21,008 nt of DNA from Fimbriimonadales bacterium (lineage in GTDB: Bacteria; Armatimonadota; Fimbriimonadia; Fimbriimonadales; GBS-DC). How positions within the stretch are numbered: position 1 is the stretch's first letter; every line of letters begins with the position of its first letter. Below are positions 1 to 6,607 of this stretch, piece by piece. The position numbers and the translations under genes were made by a program. Below the pieces are notes generated by a model that was given only the letters and a program-made list of their open reading frames with translations, ran no database searches and was not told where the DNA came from. The stretch is taken from positions 1 through 21,008 of the forward strand of contig JAOAES010000005.1 of the NCBI GenBank assembly GCA_026416655.1. Reading direction: 5' to 3'.

Positions 1-852
1 CAGCATCGGGGTATTGAGCAGAGCGGCTTCCAGCGTCGCCGTGCCTGAGCAGACGATAGCCGCGTCCGCATGCGCCAGCAAATCCCAGACGGAGCGCGTC
101 TCCGTCGGAACCCACTGCCGAGAGCCGTCTGACCAGAGCGAATGAATCCAGTCGGGGTTGAAGTGGGGCGCGACGGAGATAACGAACTGCGCTTCGGGCA
201 TGAGGCTGTAGACGCTATCGGCGACGCGGGCATAGAGCGGAGTCAGCGCCCTCACCTCATGCCGGCGACTGCCCGGCAGCAGCGCGATAATCGGGCGATA
301 GCGATCTAATCCCAGACGTTCGCAAAACGCCGCCTTCGTCTCTGAGGGCTGCGCCATGCGCAGCAAGGGATGGGGAATCCACTCCGCCCGCGCCCCCATC
401 GCCTGCAGAGTCGACGCTGACCACTGAAACGGCGTCAGAATCAGTTCGGTGCAGTGCGGCAGGTCTGCCCCTTGGCGTTCTCGTCGCCAGCTGCCTGGGG
501 GAATGTAGTAAACCACGCGCATGCCCTGCGCTTTCGCCCAGCGACAGAGGGGCGCGTTGAACGCGCCGAAATCGATGGGCACGACGAGGTCAGGGCGCAC
601 CGCCTTCAGGAACCGCTTCACACGCTGGAAAGCGAACGCCACAATCGGGGCGACTTTGAGCGACTCGACCACGCCAATCGCGCCCCACGCACGACTATCG
701 GCAATCAGACGCACGCCCGCCGCATCCATGCGCGCGCCGCCAACGCCGTGAATTTCGAGGTCTGGTACGCAGGCGCGGAGGCGTTGCGCGAGGTCTGCGC
801 CATAAAGGTCGCCTGACGCCTCGCCCGAGAGGATAACGATCGAGCGTTTCAT
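1..852 (-). CDS. lpxB: Lipid-A-disaccharide synthase LpxB (3' end outside window)
   Basis: LpxB joins UDP-2,3-diacylglucosamine to lipid X to form the lipid A disaccharide at the inner face of the cytoplasmic membrane. My own translation of the minus strand gives an open frame of 284 codons running off the left edge, about three quarters of the usual length of roughly 380. It shows the N-terminal SGEASGD signature at residues 9-15, a later HPL, the LLPGSRRHEV segment of the nucleotide-sugar domain, and CSGTATLEAAL close to the edge. The start ATG overlaps the lpxA stop as ATGA (4 nt), so translation is probably coupled to lpxA. It is the last visible gene of the lipid A block. The family assignment is secure; the C-terminus cannot be judged. 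Confidence 0.95.
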   Translation of the reverse strand, partial: MKRSIVILSGEASGDLYGADLAQRLRACVPDLEIHGVGGARMDAAGVRLIADSRAWGAIGVVESLKVAPIVAFAFQRVKRFLKAVRPDLVVPIDFGAFNAPLCRWAKAQGMRVVYYIPPGSWRRERQGADLPHCTELILTPFQWSASTLQAMGARAEWIPHPLLRMAQPSETKAAFCERLGLDRYRPIIALLPGSRRHEVRALTPLYARVADSVYSLMPEAQFVISVAPHFNPDWIHSLWSDGSRQWVPTETRSVWDLLAHADAAIVCSGTATLEAALLNTPML

Positions 853-1649
853 TTACGCGCGGGCTGATCCAAAGCGCGCCCGTTGCGCCCCTGCCGTATC
901 TGTTCCATGAATTCCAGTAAATATTCCAGCTCCGCTGTCATCTCCACCTCCGCTCGGATTTTCTCGATGGCTTGGCTCAGGTTCAGTTCGGAGAAGAACA
1001 TCCACCGGCAGGCTTTGCGCAGGGCGTCGCGCGAAGCTTCGGGCACGCCCGCACGGCGCAACCCGACGACATTCACGCCGCGCACTTCAGCGGGGCTGCC
1101 CTCCACAATCATAAACGGGGGCACATCACGCACGATGCGCGACATCCCGCCAACCATCGCCAGCTTACCAATGCGCGTGAACTGATGGATGCCTGCCATC
1201 CCGCCGAGGTTCGCGCCGTCGCCAATCACGCAGTGCCCGCTCACACCGACCGAGTTCGCCATCACCACGCCGTCGCCCACCGTGCAGTTGTGCCCGATAT
1301 GCACATACGCCATCAGGAAGTTGTTGTCGCCAATCACGGTCGCCTGCTCCTCGCCGCTGGCGCGATGGATGGTCACATATTCGCGGATCCAGTTGTTGTC
1401 GCCGATTTTGAGGTAGCTCCGCTCGTGCTTGAACTTGCGATCTTGGGGCGGCGCGCCCAACACCGCGCCGTGATAGACGATGTTGTTGCGTCCGATGTGC
1501 GTGTTCTCCTCGATAATCACATGCGCGCCGAGGGTGGTGCCTGCGCCGATGCGAGTGTTCGCGCCCACGATGCAGTAGGGTCCTATCTCCACATCGTCGT
1601 CCAGCTCAGCGGTGGGATGCACCACAGCCGTTGGGTGAACAGTGGTCAT
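849..1649 (-). CDS. lpxA: UDP-N-acetylglucosamine acyltransferase LpxA
   Basis: LpxA catalyses the first step of lipid A synthesis: transfer of a 3-hydroxyacyl chain from ACP to the 3-OH of UDP-GlcNAc. The 266 residues match the family length (E. coli 262). The N-terminal two thirds is a left-handed beta helix of hexapeptide repeats from about residue 3 to 185, followed by a helical C-terminus. By alignment from memory, H120 in AYVHIGHNC corresponds to E. coli catalytic H125, and G168 in VGGMS to the hydrocarbon-ruler G173. That suggests a longer acyl chain such as C14 (inference). The gene starts 11 nt after the fabZ stop with a GAGG ribosome site. Its stop overlaps the lpxB start. Confidence 0.97.
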   Translation of the reverse strand: MTTVHPTAVVHPTAELDDDVEIGPYCIVGANTRIGAGTTLGAHVIIEENTHIGRNNIVYHGAVLGAPPQDRKFKHERSYLKIGDNNWIREYVTIHRASGEEQATVIGDNNFLMAYVHIGHNCTVGDGVVMANSVGVSGHCVIGDGANLGGMAGIHQFTRIGKLAMVGGMSRIVRDVPPFMIVEGSPAEVRGVNVVGLRRAGVPEASRDALRKACRWMFFSELNLSQAIEKIRAEVEMTAELEYLLEFMEQIRQGRNGRALDQPARK

Positions 1650-1660
1650 AGTCTCTCGCC

Positions 1661-2158
1661 TCAGGGATTTTCGTTATGCGTCTGAAGCAGCTGGTCAGGG
1701 GGCGGGCTGAGGAATCGGTCGGGTTCAGGAAGCGCGAAGGTGATTTCGGCTTCGGCGGCGATGTCGCCGTTTACGCGAGCGACCGCCTTCACGCGCCCCA
1801 CCTCGCGCCGCATCCAGAGCATCTCCACTTCCATAATGAGCGTGTCGCCCGGCACGACAGGGCGTCGGAACCGCGCGTTATCGATGCCGCCCAGCAGCGC
1901 GACGCGACCTCTCAGATGGGGCTGCAGCATCACCATCACGCCGCCAACCTGCGCCATCGCCTCCAGAATCAGCACGCCCGGCATAATCGCCTTCACCGGG
2001 AAGTGCCCCTGAAAGAAGCTCTCGTTGATGGTGACATTTTTCAGCCCGACGGCGCGCTTGCCCGGCTCCAACTCCAGTATCCGATCCACCAGCAGGAACG
2101 GATACCGGTGGGGTATTACCTGCCGTATCTGCTCAATATCCAGACTGAACTCCGCCAT
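1661..2158 (-). CDS. fabZ: 3-hydroxyacyl-ACP dehydratase FabZ
   Basis: FabZ dehydrates 3-hydroxyacyl-ACP in fatty acid elongation and competes with LpxA for the same substrate, which explains its position inside lipid A operons. The 165-residue hot-dog-fold protein carries the active-site pair H52 in QGHFPVKAIMPG and E66 in ILEAMAQ. The N-terminal segment IRQVIPHRYPFLLVDR is typical of FabZ rather than FabA. It is a stand-alone gene, not fused to lpxC as in some Bacteroidota. The start lies 2 nt after the lpxC stop, and the ribosome site (GGAGGACTAAGG before the ATG) spans the lpxC stop, so the two are probably translationally coupled. Confidence 0.96.
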   Translation of the reverse strand: MAEFSLDIEQIRQVIPHRYPFLLVDRILELEPGKRAVGLKNVTINESFFQGHFPVKAIMPGVLILEAMAQVGGVMVMLQPHLRGRVALLGGIDNARFRRPVVPGDTLIMEVEMLWMRREVGRVKAVARVNGDIAAEAEITFALPEPDRFLSPPPDQLLQTHNENP

Positions 2159-2160
2159 CC

Positions 2161-3165
2161 TTAGTCCTCCGCGTGGAAACGCTGCGCCAGCGTGCGCGCC
2201 AGTTGCACATTGAGGGCGTGTCCCGGCTTGACGGCGACTAAGGTGAAGCGTCGCAGGAACACGCCGCTGAGGTACAAATCGCCCAGCGCATCGAGCAGTT
2301 TATGGCGCAGCGGTTCGTCCTCGAAACGCGCGGGATTATGATACCCAGTTTCGTCGATGACGAGGGCGTTTTCGAGCGCGCCGCCAAGCGCCAGCCCCTG
2401 CGCTCGCAACGCCTCCACTTCGCGTAGGAAGCCAAACGTGCGCGCGGGGGCAACCTCAGTCAGGGCGTTTTCGAGGCTGAACGCGCCCGCCTGCACGCCG
2501 AGCGGTTCAGGGAACTGAATGTAGCCGATTAGCGCGTTCCCTTCCAGCGACAGGGCGAGGTAGCGGTCGGTGTGGCGCGCTTGCAAGAAAACCTCACCCC
2601 CCAGCCCCCTCTCCGTAAACGGAGAGGGGGAGCCGTGAGCGATTGCGGGGTAGGCGTTCCCCCCTCTCCGTTTACGGAGAGGGGGGCAAGGGGGGTGAGG
2701 TTCGTTGGCTGGATCAGCTGGCGCGTGGGTTGCTTCACAAATCGCCTCCACAAACGGCAACGCGCTTCCATCCAGAATGGGAATCTCGTTGCCCTCCAAG
2801 ACCTCAATCACGCAGTGGGTAATCCCTGTCATCCAGAGCGCTGCCATCAGATGTTCAACAGTGCTAATTTTCACTCCGCCGTCGCCCAGCACAGTGGCGC
2901 GGGTCGTGTCGATTACATAGTCCCAGCGTGCGGGAAAGGTGTGATTGCCTTTGCGGAGGATAATATGGGTGGACTGAACCTCACTCCCCAGACCCCTCTC
3001 CGTAAACGGCGAGGGGGTGGCTATGCTCCTCCCTCTCCGTGAACGGAGAGGGGGGGTAGGGGGGTGAGGTTGAATTAGATGCAACGCCACCCGGCATCGT
3101 TCCCCTGTATGCAATCCCACGCCCTCAAAATAGAGCGTCTCGCGCAGTGTGCTAACGGTTTCCAT
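2161..3165 (-). CDS. lpxC: UDP-3-O-acyl-N-acetylglucosamine deacetylase LpxC with two in-frame repeat insertions
   Basis: LpxC is the zinc amidase for the committed step of lipid A synthesis. From the ATG at 3165 the protein has 334 residues and begins METVSTLRETLYFEGVGLH, a classic LpxC start. An upstream ATG at 3216 adds only basic residues that overlap the preceding gene. Zinc ligands H105 (STVEH), H288 and D292 (HKLLDALGD) are present, as are E104 and H316 (PGHALN). Two segments foreign to the family interrupt it: residues 33-63 and 156-192, both beginning PHPP and ending SPFTERGLG-x-EV. They are encoded by the palindromic elements at 2979-3069 and 2592-2700. The first falls after the opening beta strands, the second between the two LpxC domains; both keep the frame. 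The gene overlaps the upstream LptC-like gene by 14 nt. All key residues survive, so I infer a working enzyme. Confidence 0.95.
   Translation of the reverse strand: METVSTLRETLYFEGVGLHTGERCRVALHLIQPHPPTPPLRSRRGRSIATPSPFTERGLGSEVQSTHIILRKGNHTFPARWDYVIDTTRATVLGDGGVKISTVEHLMAALWMTGITHCVIEVLEGNEIPILDGSALPFVEAICEATHAPADPANEPHPPCPPLRKRRGGNAYPAIAHGSPSPFTERGLGGEVFLQARHTDRYLALSLEGNALIGYIQFPEPLGVQAGAFSLENALTEVAPARTFGFLREVEALRAQGLALGGALENALVIDETGYHNPARFEDEPLRHKLLDALGDLYLSGVFLRRFTLVAVKPGHALNVQLARTLAQRFHAED
2592..2700. repeat. Palindromic repeat element, copy 1 (inside lpxC)
   Basis: A 109-base element begins CCTCACCCCCCAG and ends with the inverted complement GGGGGGTGAGG; AA and TT just outside extend the palindrome. 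Each arm also contains its own hairpin, built from CTCTCCGTAAACGGAGAG on the left and CTCTCCGTTTACGGAGAG on the right, embedded in C and G runs. The centre (about 2631-2660) is unique. It is translated in frame as part of LpxC (residues 156-192). The arms closely match those of copy 2 at 2979-3069. No transposase is encoded, so a non-autonomous mobile repeat is the likely class (inference). Confidence 0.9.
2979..3069. repeat. Palindromic repeat element, copy 2 (inside lpxC)
   Basis: A 91-base element has the same terminal inverted repeats as copy 1 (CCTCACTCCCCAG at one end, GGGGGGTGAGG at the other) and the same inner hairpins, CTCTCCGTAAACGGCGAG and CTCTCCGTGAACGGAGAG. These carry one or two substitutions each, so this copy looks slightly more decayed. 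The central segment is shorter by 18 bases, a multiple of three. It is read in the same orientation and frame as copy 1, giving LpxC residues 33-63. AA and TT flank it as they do copy 1. No clear direct target duplication is visible. Confidence 0.9.
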
Positions 3166-4450
3166 TCGGCGGGGTCGCCTCCTCTTCTTCCGTGTAGTAG
3201 AACACGCCGCTCGCACCGTTCGGGAGTTCCACCGTCTCGTCGTTCTCCTTGAGCGACACGATGGCGAGCGTCGCCTCGACGCGCAGGCGGTCGGGTTCGT
3301 CCAGTATTACCTTGCCTTTGAGGATGAGCCGTTCGGCTTTCTGGTCGTATTCGGCTTCGTCGGCGAGCAGGGTGCGCGTGCGCCCTTCGGGGAGTTGCTG
3401 AACCGCCTTGATGTTGCCGCGCAGGTAGGCGACTTTGCGACGGTAGAAGTACTCGATCTCGTTGCAGGTTGCGTCGACGGGGTAGCGTTTCGCCTGTTCC
3501 ACCTCACTTTCGGTTTCGCTTTCGGGCGGAGGTTGCGTCTCGCGGGGCTTGATGCGCATGCGCACGCCGTTTTGCAGCAGGGCGCGCTTCTGGTTCTCAG
3601 CGTACCAGATTTCCAGTTTCGTGCCCTCCATATCGATGCGGGGGTCTTCGAGGCGCAGCATGCCGGTCGCGAGCGCGTAGCGTTTGCGGTCGTACACATC
3701 GGCGCGTTCGGCGATTGCCAGCGTATCGCCGTCTTTCAGACGTAGCCCTTTGACCTCGGAGCGGTCGCTGCGCAGGATGGCGCTGTCCCAGCGGATATCG
3801 ACCTCGCGCCTTGTGGACGCCTGATCTTGCAACAGGGCTACGTTGACTCGAAACGCGCCGCGCTCCAGTTCAATCGCGCCCGACGCCAGATCCCAGCGCA
3901 GTTGCTGGATCGCGCCTTCTCCATCTGCCCAGCGCAGGCGCGTTGTCAGTTCCGCGACTATCTGCTGCTTGCGTATATCCCAGTTGAGCCAAGCGGTCTG
4001 TACAGTCAGCGGCGTGTCGCCCAGTGGATGGCGGCGAATCGTCAGCGTCGGCTCACCCGCGATATGGAGCCGTTTCGCGGGGTAGTTGTAGAGTAGTTCA
4101 CGGGCGCGAGCGGCTCCGATGGGGTTGCCCCGCTCGTCGTAAATCGTTGCCTGACGCAGGTTTTTTGCCCGCCAGTGGACGCGATTGCGCTCAATCTCCA
4201 GCGCGTCGAACTGCAAAGTCGCGAGCGCGCGCTCCCCATCGCGCAGGGTAAGCGTCGGACGCTCAAGGTAGAGTTCAAGGTTCTGCAGGTCGGGAGGCAC
4301 GCTGGCAAGTGTACGCAGGAAGGGGTCTTGTCGGCGCAGGAGTTCTACGCCCCACAGCAACGCAAGCGCGGTCAGGATAATGAAGCTAAACTGAAGGAGA
4401 GGGCGCGTCCAGCGCGCCCTCCGAATCATCACGCGCTCAGGGACAGACAT
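3152..4450 (-). CDS. LptC/LptA-like LPS export protein
   Basis: I infer a role in moving LPS across the periplasm. The 432-residue protein has a short basic N-terminus and one membrane anchor at about residues 16-36 (LLQFSFIILTALALLWGV), then a long beta-rich region. This is the layout of LptC. The last 110 residues resemble the OstA/LptA fold, for example LLADEAEYDQKAERLILKGK and then V-LDEPDRLRVEA. At more than twice the length of E. coli LptC (191), it may combine LptC- and LptA-like units. The ATG at 4450 overlaps the preceding lipoprotein gene by 14 nt; ATG 4429 is an alternative, and neither has a strong ribosome site. The end overlaps the lpxC start by 14 nt. Position directly before lpxC supports the role; the exact subfamily is uncertain. 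Confidence 0.7.
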   Translation of the reverse strand: MSVPERVMIRRARWTRPLLQFSFIILTALALLWGVELLRRQDPFLRTLASVPPDLQNLELYLERPTLTLRDGERALATLQFDALEIERNRVHWRAKNLRQATIYDERGNPIGAARARELLYNYPAKRLHIAGEPTLTIRRHPLGDTPLTVQTAWLNWDIRKQQIVAELTTRLRWADGEGAIQQLRWDLASGAIELERGAFRVNVALLQDQASTRREVDIRWDSAILRSDRSEVKGLRLKDGDTLAIAERADVYDRKRYALATGMLRLEDPRIDMEGTKLEIWYAENQKRALLQNGVRMRIKPRETQPPPESETESEVEQAKRYPVDATCNEIEYFYRRKVAYLRGNIKAVQQLPEGRTRTLLADEAEYDQKAERLILKGKVILDEPDRLRVEATLAIVSLKENDETVELPNGASGVFYYTEEEEATPPNGNR

Positions 4451-5015
4451 CGTCGACGGGCGGCGGGGGCACCTGCGGATTATTGGGGAAGATTTCAATC
4501 ACGCCGAAATCGATCAGCTTCGGCGCGCCGAACACCGTCTTCACCACGCCCGCCTGATTCGAGGCGACCAGACACGCCGCCACCGTTGTCGCGGAATCGG
4601 GCGTCTGGATGACGCGCTTGATGTTCTGGGCGTTGGTATGGCGCACCACGGCGGTGTAGCCTGCAGGACGCTTCACCCACAAGCCGCGAAAGACGAGGTT
4701 GTCGCCCACGTTGCGCAAAATGAAATCGCCTACGCGCGCATCGCTTTTGATGGCGCGGGCAACTGAGAGCGAGATCTCCGCCGGACCGCCTGACGCCGTG
4801 GAGACAACGCGCGCAAACGCAATCGGTCCCGTGTCCGTCATGAAGTAAATCTCCGCGCCTGAAACGGGGTTGCCTGTCGCGGGGTCCACGACGCGCACGA
4901 ACGCCACGCGCTCGGTCGCCACGATACCCGCGCCGCCGCCCCCGCCGCCTCCGCCGCAGCCATGCAGCAACACAGCAAGCGCCGTCAGTCCCAGTGCTAT
5001 CGATAATCGTTTCAT
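4437..5015 (-). CDS. Putative lipoprotein with polyglycine tether
   Basis: I do not recognise a specific family. The 192-residue product has a lipoprotein signal peptide with lipobox LLHGC (C20), immediately followed by eight glycines encoded by a GGC/GGG/GGA-rich simple tract, probably a flexible tether. Residues from about 35 (VAFVRVVDPATGNPVSGAEIYF) look like a carboxypeptidase-regulatory or Ig-like beta domain, and the C-terminus is proline-rich (PQVPPPPVDDVCP). An in-frame stop just upstream makes the ATG at 5015 the first possible start. AGAGGAGG lies unusually far from it, 12 nt. It is 36 nt after the flavoprotein gene and overlaps the LptC-like gene by 14 nt. A surface or periplasmic role is inferred from the signal only. 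Confidence 0.75.
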   Translation of the reverse strand: MKRLSIALGLTALAVLLHGCGGGGGGGGAGIVATERVAFVRVVDPATGNPVSGAEIYFMTDTGPIAFARVVSTASGGPAEISLSVARAIKSDARVGDFILRNVGDNLVFRGLWVKRPAGYTAVVRHTNAQNIKRVIQTPDSATTVAACLVASNQAGVVKTVFGAPKLIDFGVIEIFPNNPQVPPPPVDDVCP

Positions 5016-5051
5016 TCGCTAAGAACGCCTCCTCTAATCGCCGCAGTGATT

Positions 5052-5972
5052 CTACCCGTTAGACTGCTTTCCTGCCGAATTCGTTACGGTCTGCCGTTGG
5101 GGTTGCCGCGCCTGTTGCGTTCGCCATGCCCGGACGAGCCGATTCGGTTTCCACGGCGCGCGCAGGAACAGCGTCCCGATGCTAAAGGCGCGTGCGCCAA
5201 GTTCCCAGAGTTCCTGTAGGTCGTGCAGGGTGTAGATTCCGCCTCCCGCGATAATCGGCAGGCGGGTGGCGTCGCGTAGGCGTTGCACCGCCTCACGCAC
5301 GAAGGGGCGTATCGGCTCGCCTGAGACGCCGCCACCGCCCAATCGCGCCAGCGGCGAGGGCTTGTCTCCAAACACCAACCGCCAGGGTACGGCATTAATC
5401 GCGTGGATTGCTTCCGCGACACCCTCCAGCGACTGCGCAATAGCTACATAGGGCTGGTCATAGCCGACTTTGACAATCAGCGGATGCCCCGCCCCGCGCA
5501 GAGCGCAGGCAATCGCGTACACATGGTTCACAGCGTCCGTCTCACAGTGTTCCACGTTGGGGCAGGAGGCGTTGAGTTCGATCGCGGCGATATGCAGGGG
5601 ACGCAGTTTGTCGGCGAAGGCGTGCGCCTCCTCCACGCTTTCAGGATAGACTGAGACCACTGTCTGTAGCCCCATTCGCCGCATGCGCGGGTAGCAGGCG
5701 CGTATCCACCAGTCGACGCCGGGATTCGTCAAACCGACGGCGTTCACGGTTCCCCCAGGTATCAGTCGCACACAGCGCCACGGCGCGTACCAGCGCAAAT
5801 TGCCCTTGCGGGGGCGCAGCGTGAGCGTCTTGACGACAATCGTGAACTCGTGGGGGTTCAAGATGCCCAGCCAGCGTAAAGGATATTCCCACCACCAGCC
5901 GCGCCCGTCGAAGCCCAGCGCGCCGCTGCCCGTCAGAAACTCCACCTGCTCGCCATTCGAGAGGGTAATCAT
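5052..5972 (-). CDS. Dihydroorotate-dehydrogenase-family flavoprotein (class 1-like)
   Basis: The 306-residue protein matches the FMN-binding beta/alpha barrel of dihydroorotate dehydrogenases, which oxidise dihydroorotate in pyrimidine synthesis. The key segment IELNASCPNV carries a cysteine (C137) at the catalytic-base position of class 1 enzymes; class 2 has serine there. VKVG (K168), LGGGGVSG, IIAGGGI and ARAFSIGTLFL match the FMN phosphate-binding and C-terminal barrel elements. The N-terminus, with WWWEYPLRWLGILNP, is unusual, so a related oxidoreductase is possible. The tail (from about 285) is basic and low in complexity. It starts 9 nt after the HD-GYP stop. No other pyrimidine gene is nearby, so I do not assign pyrD firmly. 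Confidence 0.75.
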   Translation of the reverse strand: MITLSNGEQVEFLTGSGALGFDGRGWWWEYPLRWLGILNPHEFTIVVKTLTLRPRKGNLRWYAPWRCVRLIPGGTVNAVGLTNPGVDWWIRACYPRMRRMGLQTVVSVYPESVEEAHAFADKLRPLHIAAIELNASCPNVEHCETDAVNHVYAIACALRGAGHPLIVKVGYDQPYVAIAQSLEGVAEAIHAINAVPWRLVFGDKPSPLARLGGGGVSGEPIRPFVREAVQRLRDATRLPIIAGGGIYTLHDLQELWELGARAFSIGTLFLRAPWKPNRLVRAWRTQQARQPQRQTVTNSAGKQSNG

Positions 5973-5981
5973 CGGCTCGGT

Positions 5982-6575
5982 TCACTCCCGCCCCACGGGC
6001 TGCAGCACGGGCTGTACTTTCAGAAACGCCTGCACGACGCGCGGGTCGAACAGCACGCCTGCGCCGCGCTGAATCTCTTCGATTGCCTGTTCCTCAGAAA
6101 GCGCAGGGCGGTAGGGCGTCTCGGTGCGCATACCGTCGAAGGCTTCGGCGACCGCCAGCACGCGGGCAGGCAATGGGGTCTGCTCGCCGCGCCAGCCGTA
6201 GGGGTAGCCTGAGCCGTCCCAGCGCTCGTGATGGCACTCGATCCAGAGCGCAAGTTCCCGAAATCGGTGGATACGACTCACCAGCTGCACGCTCAGGCGG
6301 GGGTGTTCCTGTATCTGCAGGCGTTGTTCGACGGTCAGGGGCGCAATCGTGAGCAGTTCGTTGGGCAGTCCGAGCATCCCGATGTCGTGCAGCGCCGCCG
6401 CCAATCTCAGCCCGCGTAAGGTCGCCTTGCTCAGTCCCAGTTCACAGCCCATCGCGACGGCGTACGACGCCACACGCTCGCTGTGTCCTTCCAGATGCGG
6501 GTGCGCCAGTTCCAGCGCCCGCGTTAGCGCACGCGCCACGTCGTTCTCCATCCGTATGAGCTGGTCGCGCGTCAA
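5982..6575 (-). CDS. HD-GYP domain protein, putative c-di-GMP phosphodiesterase
   Basis: A stand-alone HD-GYP domain of 197 residues, the family that hydrolyses cyclic di-GMP. Visible motifs: H31 (EGHSERV), HD at 63-64 (ALHDIGMLGLPNELL), H91, HH at 115-116 (CHHERWDGSGYPYG) with GYP at 123-125, and D147 (AEAFDGMR). Two departures from the usual pattern are Met67 where HDIGK has lysine, and HPRLS where HPxxG is usual, so activity or preference may differ. I chose the TTG at 6575 because a perfect AAGGAGG lies 5 nt upstream with a TATAAT box just behind it. An ATG at 6551 lacks these, and the upstream extension overlaps the VanW gene. There is no N-terminal sensor domain, so control is probably by expression or partner proteins. 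Confidence 0.88.
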   Translation of the reverse strand: MTRDQLIRMENDVARALTRALELAHPHLEGHSERVASYAVAMGCELGLSKATLRGLRLAAALHDIGMLGLPNELLTIAPLTVEQRLQIQEHPRLSVQLVSRIHRFRELALWIECHHERWDGSGYPYGWRGEQTPLPARVLAVAEAFDGMRTETPYRPALSEEQAIEEIQRGAGVLFDPRVVQAFLKVQPVLQPVGRE

Positions 6576-6580
6576 GCAAA

Positions 6581-6587
6581 CCTCCTT
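6581..6587 (-). promoter_or_regulatory. Ribosome binding site that fixes a TTG start
   Basis: On the minus strand AAGGAGG lies 5 nt before the TTG at 6575, and this decides the start of the HD-GYP gene. No site of similar quality precedes the internal ATG at 6551. Confidence 0.85.
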
Positions 6588-6596
6588 GCACCGCCG

Positions 6597-6602
6597 ATTA
6601 TA
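6597..6602 (-). promoter_or_regulatory. Promoter -10 box (GGTATAAT) of the HD-GYP gene
   Basis: TATAAT on the minus strand, preceded by GG, sits in the 32-nt gap after the VanW gene. Transcription would begin near 6590, giving a leader of about 15 nt that just includes AAGGAGG. No convincing -35 hexamer is seen. It would let the HD-GYP gene be expressed apart from the diguanylate cyclase upstream. Confidence 0.6.
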
Positions 6603-6607
6603 CCTTA

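Noticed and set aside
972..1685. Plus-strand open frame of 237 codons opposite lpxA
   Set aside because: It is a shadow of the G+C-rich lpxA codons, rich in His, Ala and Arg, with no recognisable domain or ribosome site.
2572..3042. Plus-strand open frame of 156 codons across lpxC
   Set aside because: It is open because the palindromic repeats lack stops in both directions. Outside them it shows no gene-like features, and the minus-strand gene is certain.
2592..3069. Possible CRISPR array or intrinsic terminators from the repeated hairpins in lpxC
   Set aside because: There are only two copies, 278 bases apart, without regular spacers or T-tracts, and both are inside an open gene.
3166..3216. 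Earlier ATG for lpxC giving 17 extra residues
   Set aside because: The extension is Arg/Lys-rich shadow of the LptC-like gene; the conserved LpxC N-terminus begins at 3165.
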